Part shown: in pieces, positions 9,622 through 17,292 of the stretch
Layout of the letters: each line of letters begins with the position of its first letter
How positions within the stretch are numbered: position 1 is the stretch's first letter
From: CAIYRG01 sp036273455
Lineage (GTDB): Bacteria > Pseudomonadota > Alphaproteobacteria > Micropepsales > Micropepsaceae
Reading direction: 5' to 3'
Assembly: GCA_036273455.1 (NCBI GenBank)
Contig: DASUHP010000033.1
Location: 1 to 64,000 of the forward strand
DNA: 64,000 nucleotides
Made by a program: the position numbers and the translations under genes
The notes under the pieces: model-generated
Seen by the model: only the letters and a program-made list of their open reading frames with translations
Databases searched by the model: none
What the model was told of the DNA's origin: nothing

Positions 9622-11433
9622 TCAGTTTCCCAGCGTCAGTGAGACATACAGGACATTGGTCAGGGTTTTCGCGCCCGGCGGGCGCAGCAATTCATGGCCG
9701 TAATCGAGGCTCACATTGAGGAAGCGGGATATCGCATAGCGCACACCGCCGCCGGCGCCCGACAGCTGGACACTTCCAGGTGCGCCCTGCGTCAGGTGGA
9801 CATCCCGGACCGACCCATAATCCCAGAACAGCAGCAATTGCATCTGATCGGCAAATTCCGGCGGCGCAAAACGCGCCAGCGGCGAGAATGGCGGCGACCG
9901 CAATTCTTCGGTCAGGATCACGCCCTCCGAGCCATTGGCGGCGCGTTCGTGATAGCCACGCACACTGGTGGCGCCGCCGAGACCCAATTGCTCCGTGGGG
10001 AGAAGATTATGGTCGGCGAGCTGTCCGGTGGCGCGCGTCACCCAGGACGCGTTGAATGGCAGCCGCGTGGTTTCAGTCACCGTCAGCGTGTCATAGACAT
10101 AATTCGCCGCCGCAAAAGGTGAATTCGCCTGCTGCTGGAATAAGGGCGTCCTGTTCAGCGCCGACAGATTGCCGGGGCTGTAGACGAAAATGTTGGAGAT
10201 CCCCGCCTGCCCGAACGGATGATCGAACGCCATATCATAGATGACGGGAAACTGATCGATTTCGGTGGTGATGTTCGAAACCTGCTCACCGCCGAAGCTC
10301 AGATTGTTATTGGTGCTTTTGAAATCATAACCGAACTGCACGTCCTCACCGATGTGGGCGCCGGCGCCGAGAAACGGCAGATCGATTCCCGGGAGCGGCA
10401 TGATGTAGCGCCCGCTCGCCTGACCGGAGATGCCAGTCAATCCGAGATCCGGACCGGCACGCGGCGCGGTCTCGGTGTAATTGCCGAACAGTGAGAGCTT
10501 GTCGCGCCAGGGCAGCGGTATCAGCCAGGTGACGGTGTGCGCCCGCATCGTTGCGGGGGGACTTTCGACGAAGGCATGCAGCCAGAAGCTGCTGCTCGAG
10601 GTGAACTGATAGGAGGCCTGCTGGTCGAGGCCGAAAGCATTGCCCCAGTTGATTCCGAGGTTCCACAGGTCATAGCCGATAGCGGCGGTCCCGGTATTGT
10701 CATATCCGCCATAGACGCGCAGCGGCCGCCGGTCCTCGCTACGCAGTATCAGATCGGTATCGCCCCCGGTCGCACTCTTCTCCGCGACAATCGTGACTTT
10801 GCGGAATGGATTCTGATTGAGGGCCGCGAGGTCCTGGTTCAGCTTTGCCATGTCGATGGGATCGCCCGGCTTTATCCGGACATAGCTTTCCAGCAGCGGC
10901 GTCGAAAACCAGCGGTTTCCTTCGGCGCGCAACTGGCCGAGATGGAATTCCGTGACCACGGACTGCACCACACCGGAATTGATGTCCTGCGCCGGAAAGG
11001 CGATATCGACGAAGGGATGGTTATGCGCGGCATACCAGGCGGCGATGATCTGGGTGATCTGCCGCATGCCGCCGAAACTCAGCGGCTTGCCGAGAAAACC
11101 CGCAAGCTGCGCGCGCAATTCCGGCGCGTCGGCGAGCGGCAGATTTTCGATCGTGATTCCCGGCGTCGTCGCACCGTTCATCATGATCTTTGCCGGGACA
11201 TCAACCAGCACCAGGCCTTTCAGCTGTTGCAGCACCTGCTGGTCTGCCGCGCCCAGCATCTGCGTTTCCATCGGCGGCGCGACAATCGCCGGCGGCGGTC
11301 CGGCCGGCGCGGGCGGCAGCTTCGGCGCCACCTGATCAAGATTCTGCGCCACCGCGGGCGTCCCAACTGCAAGCGGGTAACACAGGCACAGTGCTGCACG
11401 TTGCGCCAACCGCGAACGACGCCGCCGCATCAC
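9622..11433 (-). CDS. ShlB/FhaC/HecB-family outer-membrane transporter (TpsB)
   Basis: Two-partner-secretion TpsB protein (Omp85 superfamily), 603 residues, at the usual family length. Seen: signal peptide (LCLCYPLAVGTPAVAQ); a Pro/Ala-rich linker; two POTRA-like regions (roughly residues 75-230, containing GITIENLPLADAPELRAQL and NRWFSTPLLESYVRI); a 16-strand-type barrel; and the conserved L6 motif SVRGYHERAANGSEG near residue 480. These proteins export a large beta-helical exoprotein (TpsA) through the outer membrane. No TpsA candidate is present in the window, so the partner is elsewhere or the protein has another role. The frame begins MMRRRRS; either ATG could be used. Confidence 0.9.
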   Translation of the reverse strand: MMRRRRSRLAQRAALCLCYPLAVGTPAVAQNLDQVAPKLPPAPAGPPPAIVAPPMETQMLGAADQQVLQQLKGLVLVDVPAKIMMNGATTPGITIENLPLADAPELRAQLAGFLGKPLSFGGMRQITQIIAAWYAAHNHPFVDIAFPAQDINSGVVQSVVTEFHLGQLRAEGNRWFSTPLLESYVRIKPGDPIDMAKLNQDLAALNQNPFRKVTIVAEKSATGGDTDLILRSEDRRPLRVYGGYDNTGTAAIGYDLWNLGINWGNAFGLDQQASYQFTSSSSFWLHAFVESPPATMRAHTVTWLIPLPWRDKLSLFGNYTETAPRAGPDLGLTGISGQASGRYIMPLPGIDLPFLGAGAHIGEDVQFGYDFKSTNNNLSFGGEQVSNITTEIDQFPVIYDMAFDHPFGQAGISNIFVYSPGNLSALNRTPLFQQQANSPFAAANYVYDTLTVTETTRLPFNASWVTRATGQLADHNLLPTEQLGLGGATSVRGYHERAANGSEGVILTEELRSPPFSPLARFAPPEFADQMQLLLFWDYGSVRDVHLTQGAPGSVQLSGAGGGVRYAISRFLNVSLDYGHELLRPPGAKTLTNVLYVSLTLGN

Positions 11434-11801
11434 TCCCCCGAATCAGAAGTCAGCCATGGCATAGCAGGAAATGAGTGTCATTTTCCTGATCCCGGATCAG
11501 CCTCGACAGGCTCGGCAGCGCAACCCGATTGGGCGGGATACGTTCGGCGGCTTCATTCGATAGATCGTGCGCGCTCGATCGCAATAGATCATGCGATCGG
11601 TCTGGCCACCGCGTGTCGGAGATTTGCGTAACACATCGTCAACCATGTTGACGAGAAACCGGCCGGTTCGCTGCGTCTGCGGTTTTGGCAGGCGCAAGAT
11701 TTACGAAAATTTTCCAAAAATCCCCTACTTGACGATGCAGCTTCGCGATGACGTATCGCCGTTCGTTCGCGGGCCGGTGCTGAACTCAAGGGGTGCGCGA
11801 C
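11434..11801. other. intergenic region, no gene seen
   Basis: Separates the TpsB gene (leftward) from a small membrane-protein gene (rightward), so it must hold two divergent promoters. A TTGACG hexamer at about 11728-11733 is a possible -35 element for the rightward gene, but no good -10 box is visible at standard spacing. AT-rich for this window around 11700-11725. Nothing else is supported. Confidence 0.4.
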
Positions 11802-12035
11802 ATGAATAGCTTGATCCCGAAATCGGAACGCAAACCGGCACTCGTTTCCTTCGTGGGGATGGTTGCCCTGGCCACTACTCTCTCCTCGTGGGAAGTTTGG
11901 ACGCAGCATCTGCGCGCCCGAGAATTCGTGATTCAGATTGGGCTGGGCGCAGCAGTGGGAGGATTAACCGGCGCGCTGCTCGGATATTTTGCCTGGTTGA
12001 GCGTGACGGGCATGAGGCGCCTGAGGAGCCTGTAA
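11802..12035 (+). CDS. small two-helix membrane protein, unknown
   Basis: Unrecognised 77-residue protein. The ATG at 11802 is preceded by AAGGGG at suitable spacing and is preferred over an in-frame GTG at 11793. Two hydrophobic stretches are visible: a weak one (ALVSFVGMVALATTLSS) and a glycine-rich one (IGLGAAVGGLTGALLGYFAW), with a basic C-terminus (GMRRLRSL), consistent with an inner-membrane hairpin. A strong hairpin terminator follows about 50 bp downstream, supporting a real monocistronic transcript. Confidence 0.55.
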   Translation: MNSLIPKSERKPALVSFVGMVALATTLSSWEVWTQHLRAREFVIQIGLGAAVGGLTGALLGYFAWLSVTGMRRLRSL

Positions 12036-12087
12036 CATCGATGTCGCCCAGGTGGCACCGGTGCAAATCGAGCAGGCTTAAACAGAA

Positions 12088-12119
12088 AGCCACGGTAGGG
12101 GGACTACCGTGGCTTTTGT
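12088..12119 (+). terminator. Rho-independent terminator
   Basis: Perfect 11-bp stem (AGCCACGGTAG / CTACCGTGGCT) closing a short G-rich loop and followed by TTTT. It ends the transcript of the small membrane-protein gene at 11802-12035. Because the left arm is preceded by AAA it could also work in the other direction. Confidence 0.85.
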
Positions 12120-12395
12120 CGTGCAGCGGATCAGCACGGTTGCAATTGCGACGCGGCGGCAGGAATTTTGCCGGCGCGTGTATCGGTTTGGTGTGAACGG
12201 CTGACCGCGTTGCAGTCGACCCCGAACTGTTCAGCCGGGTTATCCACATGCTGAAATTTACGCATTGTTCCCCGTCGCGCTCGGTTCGTCCGGAAGTTTC
12301 CGCCCGGCCGCCTGATTCCTTGTTTCAGAATTGTCACATCGCGGGTCCCCGCCGAAGTCGTTGAATCCGGGGATCGTCCAATACCAACCGTCCCT
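12120..12395. other. intergenic region, no gene seen
   Basis: Upstream region of the small winged-helix regulator gene. No open frame with a good ribosome site, no clear palindrome and no tRNA-like fold was noticed. Confidence 0.4.
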
Positions 12396-12698
12396 ATGGC
12401 TCGCTCTCCTAACCGAAAAAACGGTGCGCACGTGACGTCTGAAGATGTCATCGCCTTTGTCATGCAGGTGTCCAAAGAGTTGCACCGCGCACCATCGCTG
12501 AACGAGATTGCGGTCCACCTGGGCATCAGCAAAACAGAAGCTGATCGCAAGGTGCGCGAGTTGATCCGGCAACAGATTTTGGAGCGCAGCGCGGAACCGC
12601 TTGCCCGGGCAAAAGGTGTTCCGGGTATCCGTGTCCGCACGACACGCCGTCCGGCACGTGCTTCTCGCACACGGGCGTCCCGCCAGATTTCCGGTTGA
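12396..12698 (+). CDS. small winged-helix DNA-binding protein (LexA-N-like)
   Basis: 100-residue protein. Residues ~14-65 (SEDVIAFVMQVSKELHRAPSLNEIAVHLGISKTEADRKVREL) form a helix-turn-helix of the kind found at the N-terminus of LexA, with the sequence SLNEIAVHLGISKTEADRKV as the recognition unit. The rest is a basic Arg/Ala/Thr tail (VRTTRRPARASRTRA) suited to non-specific DNA contact. No protease or effector domain is present, so it is a stand-alone DNA-binding domain. Target genes are unknown; no partner gene is close enough to be an obvious operon member. Confidence 0.65.
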   Translation: MARSPNRKNGAHVTSEDVIAFVMQVSKELHRAPSLNEIAVHLGISKTEADRKVRELIRQQILERSAEPLARAKGVPGIRVRTTRRPARASRTRASRQISG

Positions 12699-12975
12699 CC
12701 TCCTGCCCCGCCCGCGGGGAATCGCTTTCACTGGAGGCACCGCGCAGCACCCCCAACCGCGAATTTTTTTTGAACCAAAATTCGCGTTTCCGCCTGCAGG
12801 CCGGCTCCGCTGCGTGCGACGGCTCCAACCCCGCAAGGGGGGGTGATTTTTGCCGAAAGCTGTAGCCCTACCCGGCCCTGCGGCCGAAGTGGCGGCGCGG
12901 GCCGGCTCGGGGGACCAATCCAAAGCGACCACACTGACGTAGATGTTCCTGATGTATGGGATCGATGGGGGAACG

Positions 12976-13155
12976 ATGCGCAAGACGTTGAGCACTGAGG
13001 ATTGCCTGAAGCAGGCTCAGGAGTGCATCGAAATGGCCGAGGCAGCTTCCGATCCGGAACTCAGGGAACAATATATCAGGGTTGCGGGTGACCTGACGCG
13101 ACTGGCCGGTTTGCTCGACGCGGAGAGCAGGTCTGCGACCAAACACCGGCAATAG
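12976..13155 (+). CDS. small helical protein, unknown
   Basis: Unrecognised 59-residue protein (MRKTLSTEDCLKQAQECIEMAEAA...). It is almost wholly helical and charged, with no hydrophobic segment. ATG at 12976 is preferred because GGGGGA sits just upstream; the frame is open to an ATG at 12943. It resembles in layout the 63-residue protein at 25521-25712 (QA-x-E-C-x-E-xA-x(n)-R-x-Y followed by a helix with LA-x-L), a type of short protein frequent in Alphaproteobacteria with no assigned role. It precedes the ECF sigma gene by 44 bp. Confidence 0.55.
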   Translation: MRKTLSTEDCLKQAQECIEMAEAASDPELREQYIRVAGDLTRLAGLLDAESRSATKHRQ

Positions 13156-13199
13156 GCCCAGCAGATTGCCGCGTTGGCAGGCGCAATTGGAGACTGCTC

Positions 13200-13937
13200 A
13201 TGGCCGCCGTTGGTTTTGCCCTAATGCCGCACCCGCCCGACAGTTTACTTGAACCGCAGTTGGGGAATTTCCTAAAATTCCGGCAAATGAAGAAGTTGCC
13301 GATCGACACTGAACAGCTCCAACAGACGTCGCCAAAAACACTGGGTGATGTGCTTTACGCCGGCTCCAGGCATTCGATACCGGAGCAGGTCTGGATCAGG
13401 CTTGTCCAATCGATTGCGGCCGGCGACCAGCACGCATTGCATGCGCTGTATGCGATGGCCCATCGCGTGGTTTTCACACTGACCGTACGAATTACCGCCA
13501 ATCGGGAAACCGCCGAAGAACTTACTGTCGATGTTTTCCATGACGTTTGGCGAGGAGCATCACACTATGATCCGGCCAGAGGCACGGTTCTCGGCTGGCT
13601 GATGAACCAGGCGCGGTCGCGAGCGATCGATCGTCTGCGTTTTGATAACCGTAAGCGGCGCAAAAATGGGGGCAATCTGGAGCCAATCGGCGAACCGGTT
13701 GCCGATCCGCACGACCTGCTTGAGCTGCAGGATCAGCAAAAGCGTTTGCAGGCAATTTTGGCGACACTCACTCCGGATGAACGCCAGGCGATCGAGATGA
13801 CATTCTTCGCCGGACAAACACATGCTGAGGCGGCTAAGCGGCTGGATCAGCCGCTCGGCACGATCAAAACCCGCATTCGCTCCGGATTACACAAACTGCG
13901 GCAGGCTTTGGCGGCTGCAGAAGGAGTAGGTTCATGA
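13200..13937 (+). CDS. ECF-type RNA polymerase sigma factor
   Basis: Group 4 sigma-70 factor. Region 2 is visible around residues 70-145 (AGDQHALHALYAMAHRVVFTLTVRITANRETAEELTVDVF, then GTVLGWLMNQARSRAIDRLR for the -10 recognition helix). Region 4 runs near 180-235 (LTPDERQAIEMTFFAGQTHAEAAKRL, then GTIKTRIRSGLHKLR for the -35 helix). The frame starts at ATG 13200 with TTGGAG upstream; an internal ATG at 13287 would give a more typical length and cannot be excluded. It overlaps by 4 bp (ATGA) a ChrR-like anti-sigma gene, so it is most like the RpoE/ChrR (ECF11) stress group that responds to singlet oxygen or organic peroxide. Confidence 0.9.
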   Translation: MAAVGFALMPHPPDSLLEPQLGNFLKFRQMKKLPIDTEQLQQTSPKTLGDVLYAGSRHSIPEQVWIRLVQSIAAGDQHALHALYAMAHRVVFTLTVRITANRETAEELTVDVFHDVWRGASHYDPARGTVLGWLMNQARSRAIDRLRFDNRKRRKNGGNLEPIGEPVADPHDLLELQDQQKRLQAILATLTPDERQAIEMTFFAGQTHAEAAKRLDQPLGTIKTRIRSGLHKLRQALAAAEGVGS

Positions 13938-14506
13938 GCACCCGTGCTTCGGACGGTTGCGTACAGAGTGAGTTGACATGCGCCTATGCGGCGCGCGCAT
14001 TGTCACCTGCTGAAGCCGCGGCAGCCGAACGGCATATTCGCTCTTGTGCCGTGTGTCAGCGCGAAGTTGACAGTCTGCGCCCGGTGCTCGAAGCATTTGT
14101 CTCATGGCCCACGGACATCCTGTGTCCGGCTGCGTCCGTGCAGGCGCGACTTGCCGCGCGGATTTCCGGCGCGGCGGAACACGATGTGAGTCCGGCACCG
14201 CTATACAGCGAGCCCGATTGGGAGCAAGTCGCACCAGGGATCGAGTGCAAACTGCTTGCGACCGACGCGGAGCGGCACCGGGTGAGTATGCTGGTACGGC
14301 TGGCACCTGGCGCCAGCTACCCCGCGCACAGTCATGCCGGCGAAGAAGAGCTGCATCTGCTGCAGGGAGAGCTGTGGATCGACGGCCGCAAATTGATGCC
14401 CGGTGACTACAATTACGGCGCACCTGGAGCAGGCGACGAACAGGTCTGGAGCGAAACCGGTTGCACCTGCTTTTTGATGACCAGCACGCGGGATATCCTC
14501 CGCTGA
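13934..14506 (+). CDS. ChrR-like anti-sigma factor with cupin domain
   Basis: 190 residues. The N-terminal half is a zinc anti-sigma domain: HIRSCAVC supplies the H-x3-C-x2-C metal motif near residues 34-41. The C-terminal half is a cupin fold (SMLVRLAPGASYPAHSHAGEEELHLLQGELWIDG, then a GDYNYGAPGAGDEQVW strand) with the HSH...E metal ligands. This two-domain layout is that of ChrR, which holds its ECF sigma factor inactive until an oxidant signal reaches the cupin. The start codon overlaps the sigma gene stop (ATGA), showing translational coupling. A diverging or convergent 58-residue membrane protein gene follows. Confidence 0.88.
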   Translation: MSTRASDGCVQSELTCAYAARALSPAEAAAAERHIRSCAVCQREVDSLRPVLEAFVSWPTDILCPAASVQARLAARISGAAEHDVSPAPLYSEPDWEQVAPGIECKLLATDAERHRVSMLVRLAPGASYPAHSHAGEEELHLLQGELWIDGRKLMPGDYNYGAPGAGDEQVWSETGCTCFLMTSTRDILR

Positions 14507-14533
14507 ACCGGTGGGATTTCTGGTTTCAGACTG

Positions 14534-14710
14534 TCAGCCAACTGCGCCACGTGTCGTGACGAGGAACAGCATCATTCCGCCGGCCAACAGGAAAATGGCC
14601 GTCCACAAGGCATAGACCAACGGTTCCTTCACGACCGCCGTCGTGACAGACAAGACGGCGTACCGGCCAACATCAAACACTGAAACCAGGGTCGGTTCAT
14701 GATTGCTCAT
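14534..14710 (-). CDS. 58-residue single-span membrane protein
   Basis: Small open frame below usual size cut-offs: ATG at 14710, TGA at 14534-14536. The ribosome site GAAGGAA lies 7 bp before the ATG. The product has a soluble N-terminus (MSNHEPTLVSVFDVGRYAVL) and one clear transmembrane helix (LVYALWTAIFLLAGGMMLFL) with a short polar tail. It faces the sigma/anti-sigma pair tail to tail, 27 bp from its stop. Function unknown. The strong ribosome site, clean codon use and helix make it credible. Confidence 0.6.
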   Translation of the reverse strand: MSNHEPTLVSVFDVGRYAVLSVTTAVVKEPLVYALWTAIFLLAGGMMLFLVTTRGAVG

Positions 14711-14872
14711 GTTGCGATTCCTTCAGACGGGCGCAGGGTAACGGCAGGCCGGTGAATTTGTTTTAAGCACATCCATTGCATCCGCTGAGTGCGGTTAACT
14801 ATCCCGCGTTTACAGAACATTTGCCATGTTCCGCATGTTGCGTTTGCCGCGCAGATTGATTGTATAGACGGC

Positions 14873-15076
14873 ATGATTGATCGGACCAGAACCAATGACC
14901 GTGTCGCGCATGGTGTCAGGCGGCAATACAACTGCGTGGTGTGCGGGGCAAAGATGCGGCTGAAGCGCCGGCAGTCGCATCCGACGCGTGGGGCGGCCTA
15001 CGAGTTACAGACCTATGTGTGCCGCGGGTGTGGCAACACGCTTCAGGTGAACGAGCCCACGCCAGATGCAGTTTGA
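14873..15076 (+). CDS. small zinc-ribbon protein
   Basis: 67-residue protein with two CxxC knuckles: CVVCGAKMRL near residue 21 and CRGCGNTLQV near residue 50, spaced as in zinc ribbons. The basic segment KRRQSHPTRGAAYELQTYV lies between them. ATG at 14873 is chosen over a more distal frame opening at 14789 because the extra residues look non-coding. It is probably a nucleic-acid-binding or regulatory accessory protein; I do not recognise the family. It starts in the divergent gap next to the 58-residue membrane protein gene. Confidence 0.6.
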   Translation: MIDRTRTNDRVAHGVRRQYNCVVCGAKMRLKRRQSHPTRGAAYELQTYVCRGCGNTLQVNEPTPDAV

Positions 15077-15235
15077 CGCGGCGGGAGCTGGATGACTGCT
15101 TTGGCCGCAATTCGGACGCGGCTTTCGCGCGTAACCGAACTCCGGACACGTTTGTGAGAGAGTCGTGGACATGCGATCCGGCAACCATGACATAGAGCGC
15201 CGTGACGTCCAGCATCCAGCAGCAGTGAGCGCAAA

Positions 15236-15577
15236 TTGGAAATCGTAGCCGAGATTTTTCGTGACCTCCTGATTTTCGTCGGCGCCATGTTCGTCCTTTT
15301 GATCGCGCTCATCGTCGTCGTTTCAAGGCTCAACGACGAAAACCCGTTGAAGCGGGTTTTGTCGGCCTTGAGCTACCGGGCAGCGGCCACATTGGCGGCC
15401 GGGGCGGTCGCGCTTCCAATTGAGTTTGTACCCGGCATCGACGCTCTCTATGACATAGCGGCGCCGATCGGCCTTGTCTGGTTCTGGTACACGTTTTTCC
15501 GGGATCTCCATCGGGGCGCGCTGCTGTCCGGGAACCGCCCGCCGCAATCAAAGCCGATGAAGGTTCAGACGCGCTGA
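15236..15577 (+). CDS. membrane protein, unknown (113 residues)
   Basis: Unrecognised inner-membrane protein. Hydrophobic segments: LLIFVGAMFVLLIALIVVVS (residues ~10-30), AATLAAGAVALPIEFVPGID (~50-70) and IAAPIGLVWFWYTFFRDL (~73-91). The first available start is TTG at 15236, because an in-frame stop lies just upstream; an internal ATG at ~15287 would remove half of the first helix. The C-terminus is basic and polar. A hairpin terminator follows 23 bp after the stop. Confidence 0.6.
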   Translation: MEIVAEIFRDLLIFVGAMFVLLIALIVVVSRLNDENPLKRVLSALSYRAAATLAAGAVALPIEFVPGIDALYDIAAPIGLVWFWYTFFRDLHRGALLSGNRPPQSKPMKVQTR

Positions 15578-15596
15578 CCTCTACTGACCCACGCGA

Positions 15597-15630
15597 AAAA
15601 CAAAGGGCGGCTCAAGGCCGCCCTTTTTAT
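15597..15630. terminator. bidirectional Rho-independent terminator
   Basis: GC-rich stem AAGGGCGGC / GCCGCCCTT with a TCAAG loop, flanked by an A-run on the left and a T-run on the right, between two convergent genes (membrane protein from the left, secreted WYYC protein from the right). It should serve both. Confidence 0.85.
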
Positions 15631-15649
15631 CAACGCGTCAGCCGGTGCT

Positions 15650-16003
15650 TTATTGCGCCGGGCCGTTTGCGTTTGGATTGGCCGGCACGGTCATCCACTG
15701 GCCGCACTCCCGGATATAGGGATAATAGCCCTGCGGATTGTTGCAGTAGTACCAGTAACCGGGATTGGGCGCTGCGGGTGCGGCCACGGGGGGCGCGACA
15801 TAGCCCTGCTGCACAACCACGGGAGGCGGTGCGTAATAGACCGGCGGCGGCACCCAAAGCGGTGCATAAATGCCAAAACCGATCCTCGGTCCGACAAAGA
15901 AATGCGGGCCGTAAAAACCGCCCCGCCACGCCGCATCTGCGCTTCCCGCCATCGCGACCGCGGCAACGGCCACGGCTGCCCCTGCCAACAGAACTCTACG
16001 CAT
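15650..16003 (-). CDS. secreted proline-rich protein with WYYC...GYYPYI motif
   Basis: 117-residue exported protein. ATG at 16003 is chosen because GAGGAG lies 6 bp upstream. A signal peptide (RRVLLAGAAVAVAAVAMAGSADA) is followed by a Gly/aromatic stretch, a Pro/Val/Tyr-rich repeat region (PPPVYYAPPPVVVQQ) and a C-terminal module with two cysteines: WYYCNNPQGYYPYIRECGQW. The same C-terminal module ends the otherwise different secreted protein at 28258-28968. The motif is common in proteobacterial envelope proteins of unknown role; the paired Cys probably form a disulfide in the periplasm. Confidence 0.75.
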   Translation of the reverse strand: MRRVLLAGAAVAVAAVAMAGSADAAWRGGFYGPHFFVGPRIGFGIYAPLWVPPPVYYAPPPVVVQQGYVAPPVAAPAAPNPGYWYYCNNPQGYYPYIRECGQWMTVPANPNANGPAQ

Positions 16004-16078
16004 CGTCATCTCCTCGCTTGTCCGATTTCCTGAATCTGGAAATTCCGAAATCGAATTTCGAGAACAGGGGATAATCAA

Positions 16079-16650
16079 GCGGAGGTGAACCGAAGCTGAA
16101 CCACGCCCAAGGTCCGGCCAAATTCAACGACTCCAAGACCTTACGAAAGGGATGGGCGGCCGCGGTCGCCCCTGGAGCGAGCATTTTGATGCAAATGCAC
16201 CATGGGGCGACGCTGGCGCCCAAATGACCACGGCTTGTGAACAAGCCTGTCGATACCTCTGTGGATACCACCTGCGCCGCTGTGGATGGATGGTGGGATA
16301 AGCCGATGGGCGAAGATATCCGGCGTGAATTCCCCTCCGAAAAATCACGTTGACCGGGTTGCGCGGACGGCCATCGTGACGAGCGCGGACTTGGGTAGAC
16401 GCGATCTCAGGCACGACACCGATTTCCACTCCGTCTACGGTTGGGAGCTTCGGGCATCGTCGGGATTTCCCACGGCCCGAAAGGCGGCCACATCGGCCAA
16501 TTCACGCTCACGCTCAACTATCTCTGACGCGGCCCGGCGGGTTCCCGCGAAAAATTAGGGTTGAACCGCGGGCGAATTGAATGCAAGCAGGAGGCCTCAT
16601 TCGGGTGAGGCGGCGAGTTGCGGGCAGGACAATCAGTAAAGGACAATCCG
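16079..16650. other. intergenic region, possible gene relic
   Basis: About 570 bp with no convincing gene. A plus-strand frame closing near 16527 would read GISHGPKGGHIGQFTLTLNYL before its stop, a protein-like tail with alternating hydrophobic residues. The frame breaks just upstream, and the neighbouring frame carries DTDFHSVYGWELRAS, so a frameshifted remnant is possible. I could not name a family. Promoters of the pmtA-like gene (right) and the WYYC gene (left) must lie here. Confidence 0.35.
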
Positions 16651-17214
16651 GTGCGCGAGCAGCTACTGTTTCTGCGCGGGCTGATCGCGAATCCCGCAAA
16701 TGTCGGCGCGATTGCGCCATCGAGTCCGGCACTGGCGCGTGCCGTCGCTGCCCAGGTCGATCCTGACACCGATGGGCCGGTGCTGGAACTCGGTCCCGGC
16801 ACCGGCTCGATGACGCGTGAACTGCTCAAGCGCGGCATTGAGCCCGAGCGGATGGTGGCGATTGAATGGGACGCTAATTTTGCACGTACCATCGCCGCCG
16901 AATTCCCGGGTGTGAAGGTGATCCGCGGCGACGCATTCGATCTGGATGGGACGCTGCCGAAGCGCGGCTATGCAAAATTTGCGGCGATCATCTCCGGCAT
17001 TCCGCTGCTCAATCATTCCGCGGACAGGCGCCGCGCCCTGGTGGAAGGGGCATTCCGGCGCTTGCAGCCGGGCGGACCGATGATCCAGTTTTCCTATGGT
17101 TTATCCGCGCCGGTGAAACCGCCGCGGGGAATTTCCGTACGCCGCGCAGCCTATGTGTGGGCAAATCTGCCGCCGGCCAGCGTGTGGGTGTACCGGAAGA
17201 GAAGCGAGAAATGA
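16651..17214 (+). CDS. pmtA: phospholipid N-methyltransferase (Sinorhizobium PmtA type)
   Basis: 187-residue SAM-dependent methyltransferase. The N-terminal LFLRGLIANPANVGAIAPSS is characteristic of rhizobial-type PmtA. SAM motif I is VLELGPGTGSMT, with the acidic loop VAIEWD and GDAFDL after it, and IISGIPLL in place of motif II. It would methylate phosphatidylethanolamine stepwise to phosphatidylcholine at the membrane. GTG at 16651 is chosen because AAAGGA lies just upstream. The psd and pssA genes that make its substrate are 1.4-3 kb away, supporting the role. The last codons (KRSEK) lie inside a low-complexity inverted repeat shared with the next gene. An rRNA-methylase-like relative is the alternative, less likely. 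Confidence 0.78.
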   Translation: MREQLLFLRGLIANPANVGAIAPSSPALARAVAAQVDPDTDGPVLELGPGTGSMTRELLKRGIEPERMVAIEWDANFARTIAAEFPGVKVIRGDAFDLDGTLPKRGYAKFAAIISGIPLLNHSADRRRALVEGAFRRLQPGGPMIQFSYGLSAPVKPPRGISVRRAAYVWANLPPASVWVYRKRSEK

Positions 17215-17292
17215 GGAGCGAGGAGCGAGAGTTTCGTTTCTCGCTTCTGACTCGTCGTTTCTCGCTCCTCGCTTCTCGTTCCTCGCTCCTCA
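17199..17292. repeat. low-complexity inverted repeat at a gene junction
   Basis: GAAGCGAGAAA-type units at ~17200-17235 are answered by complementary TTTCTCGCTTC / CGCTCCTCGCTTCTCG-type units at ~17237-17290, so the segment can fold back. It encodes the last residues of the methyltransferase and the first ~27 residues of the MFS protein, where it appears as repeated RFSLL-type units. Such GAGCGA/TCGCTC repeats are seen between genes in several alphaproteobacteria; that it expanded into the coding ends is inference. Confidence 0.7.

Noticed and set aside
10537..11631. A 364-codon plus-strand frame opposite the TpsB gene
   Set aside because: Antisense shadow with non-protein-like composition; the minus-strand TpsB is well supported.
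16286..16558. A 90-codon plus-strand frame
   Set aside because: Serine/Arg-rich with no motif; part of it may be a frame-broken relic, but no family could be named.
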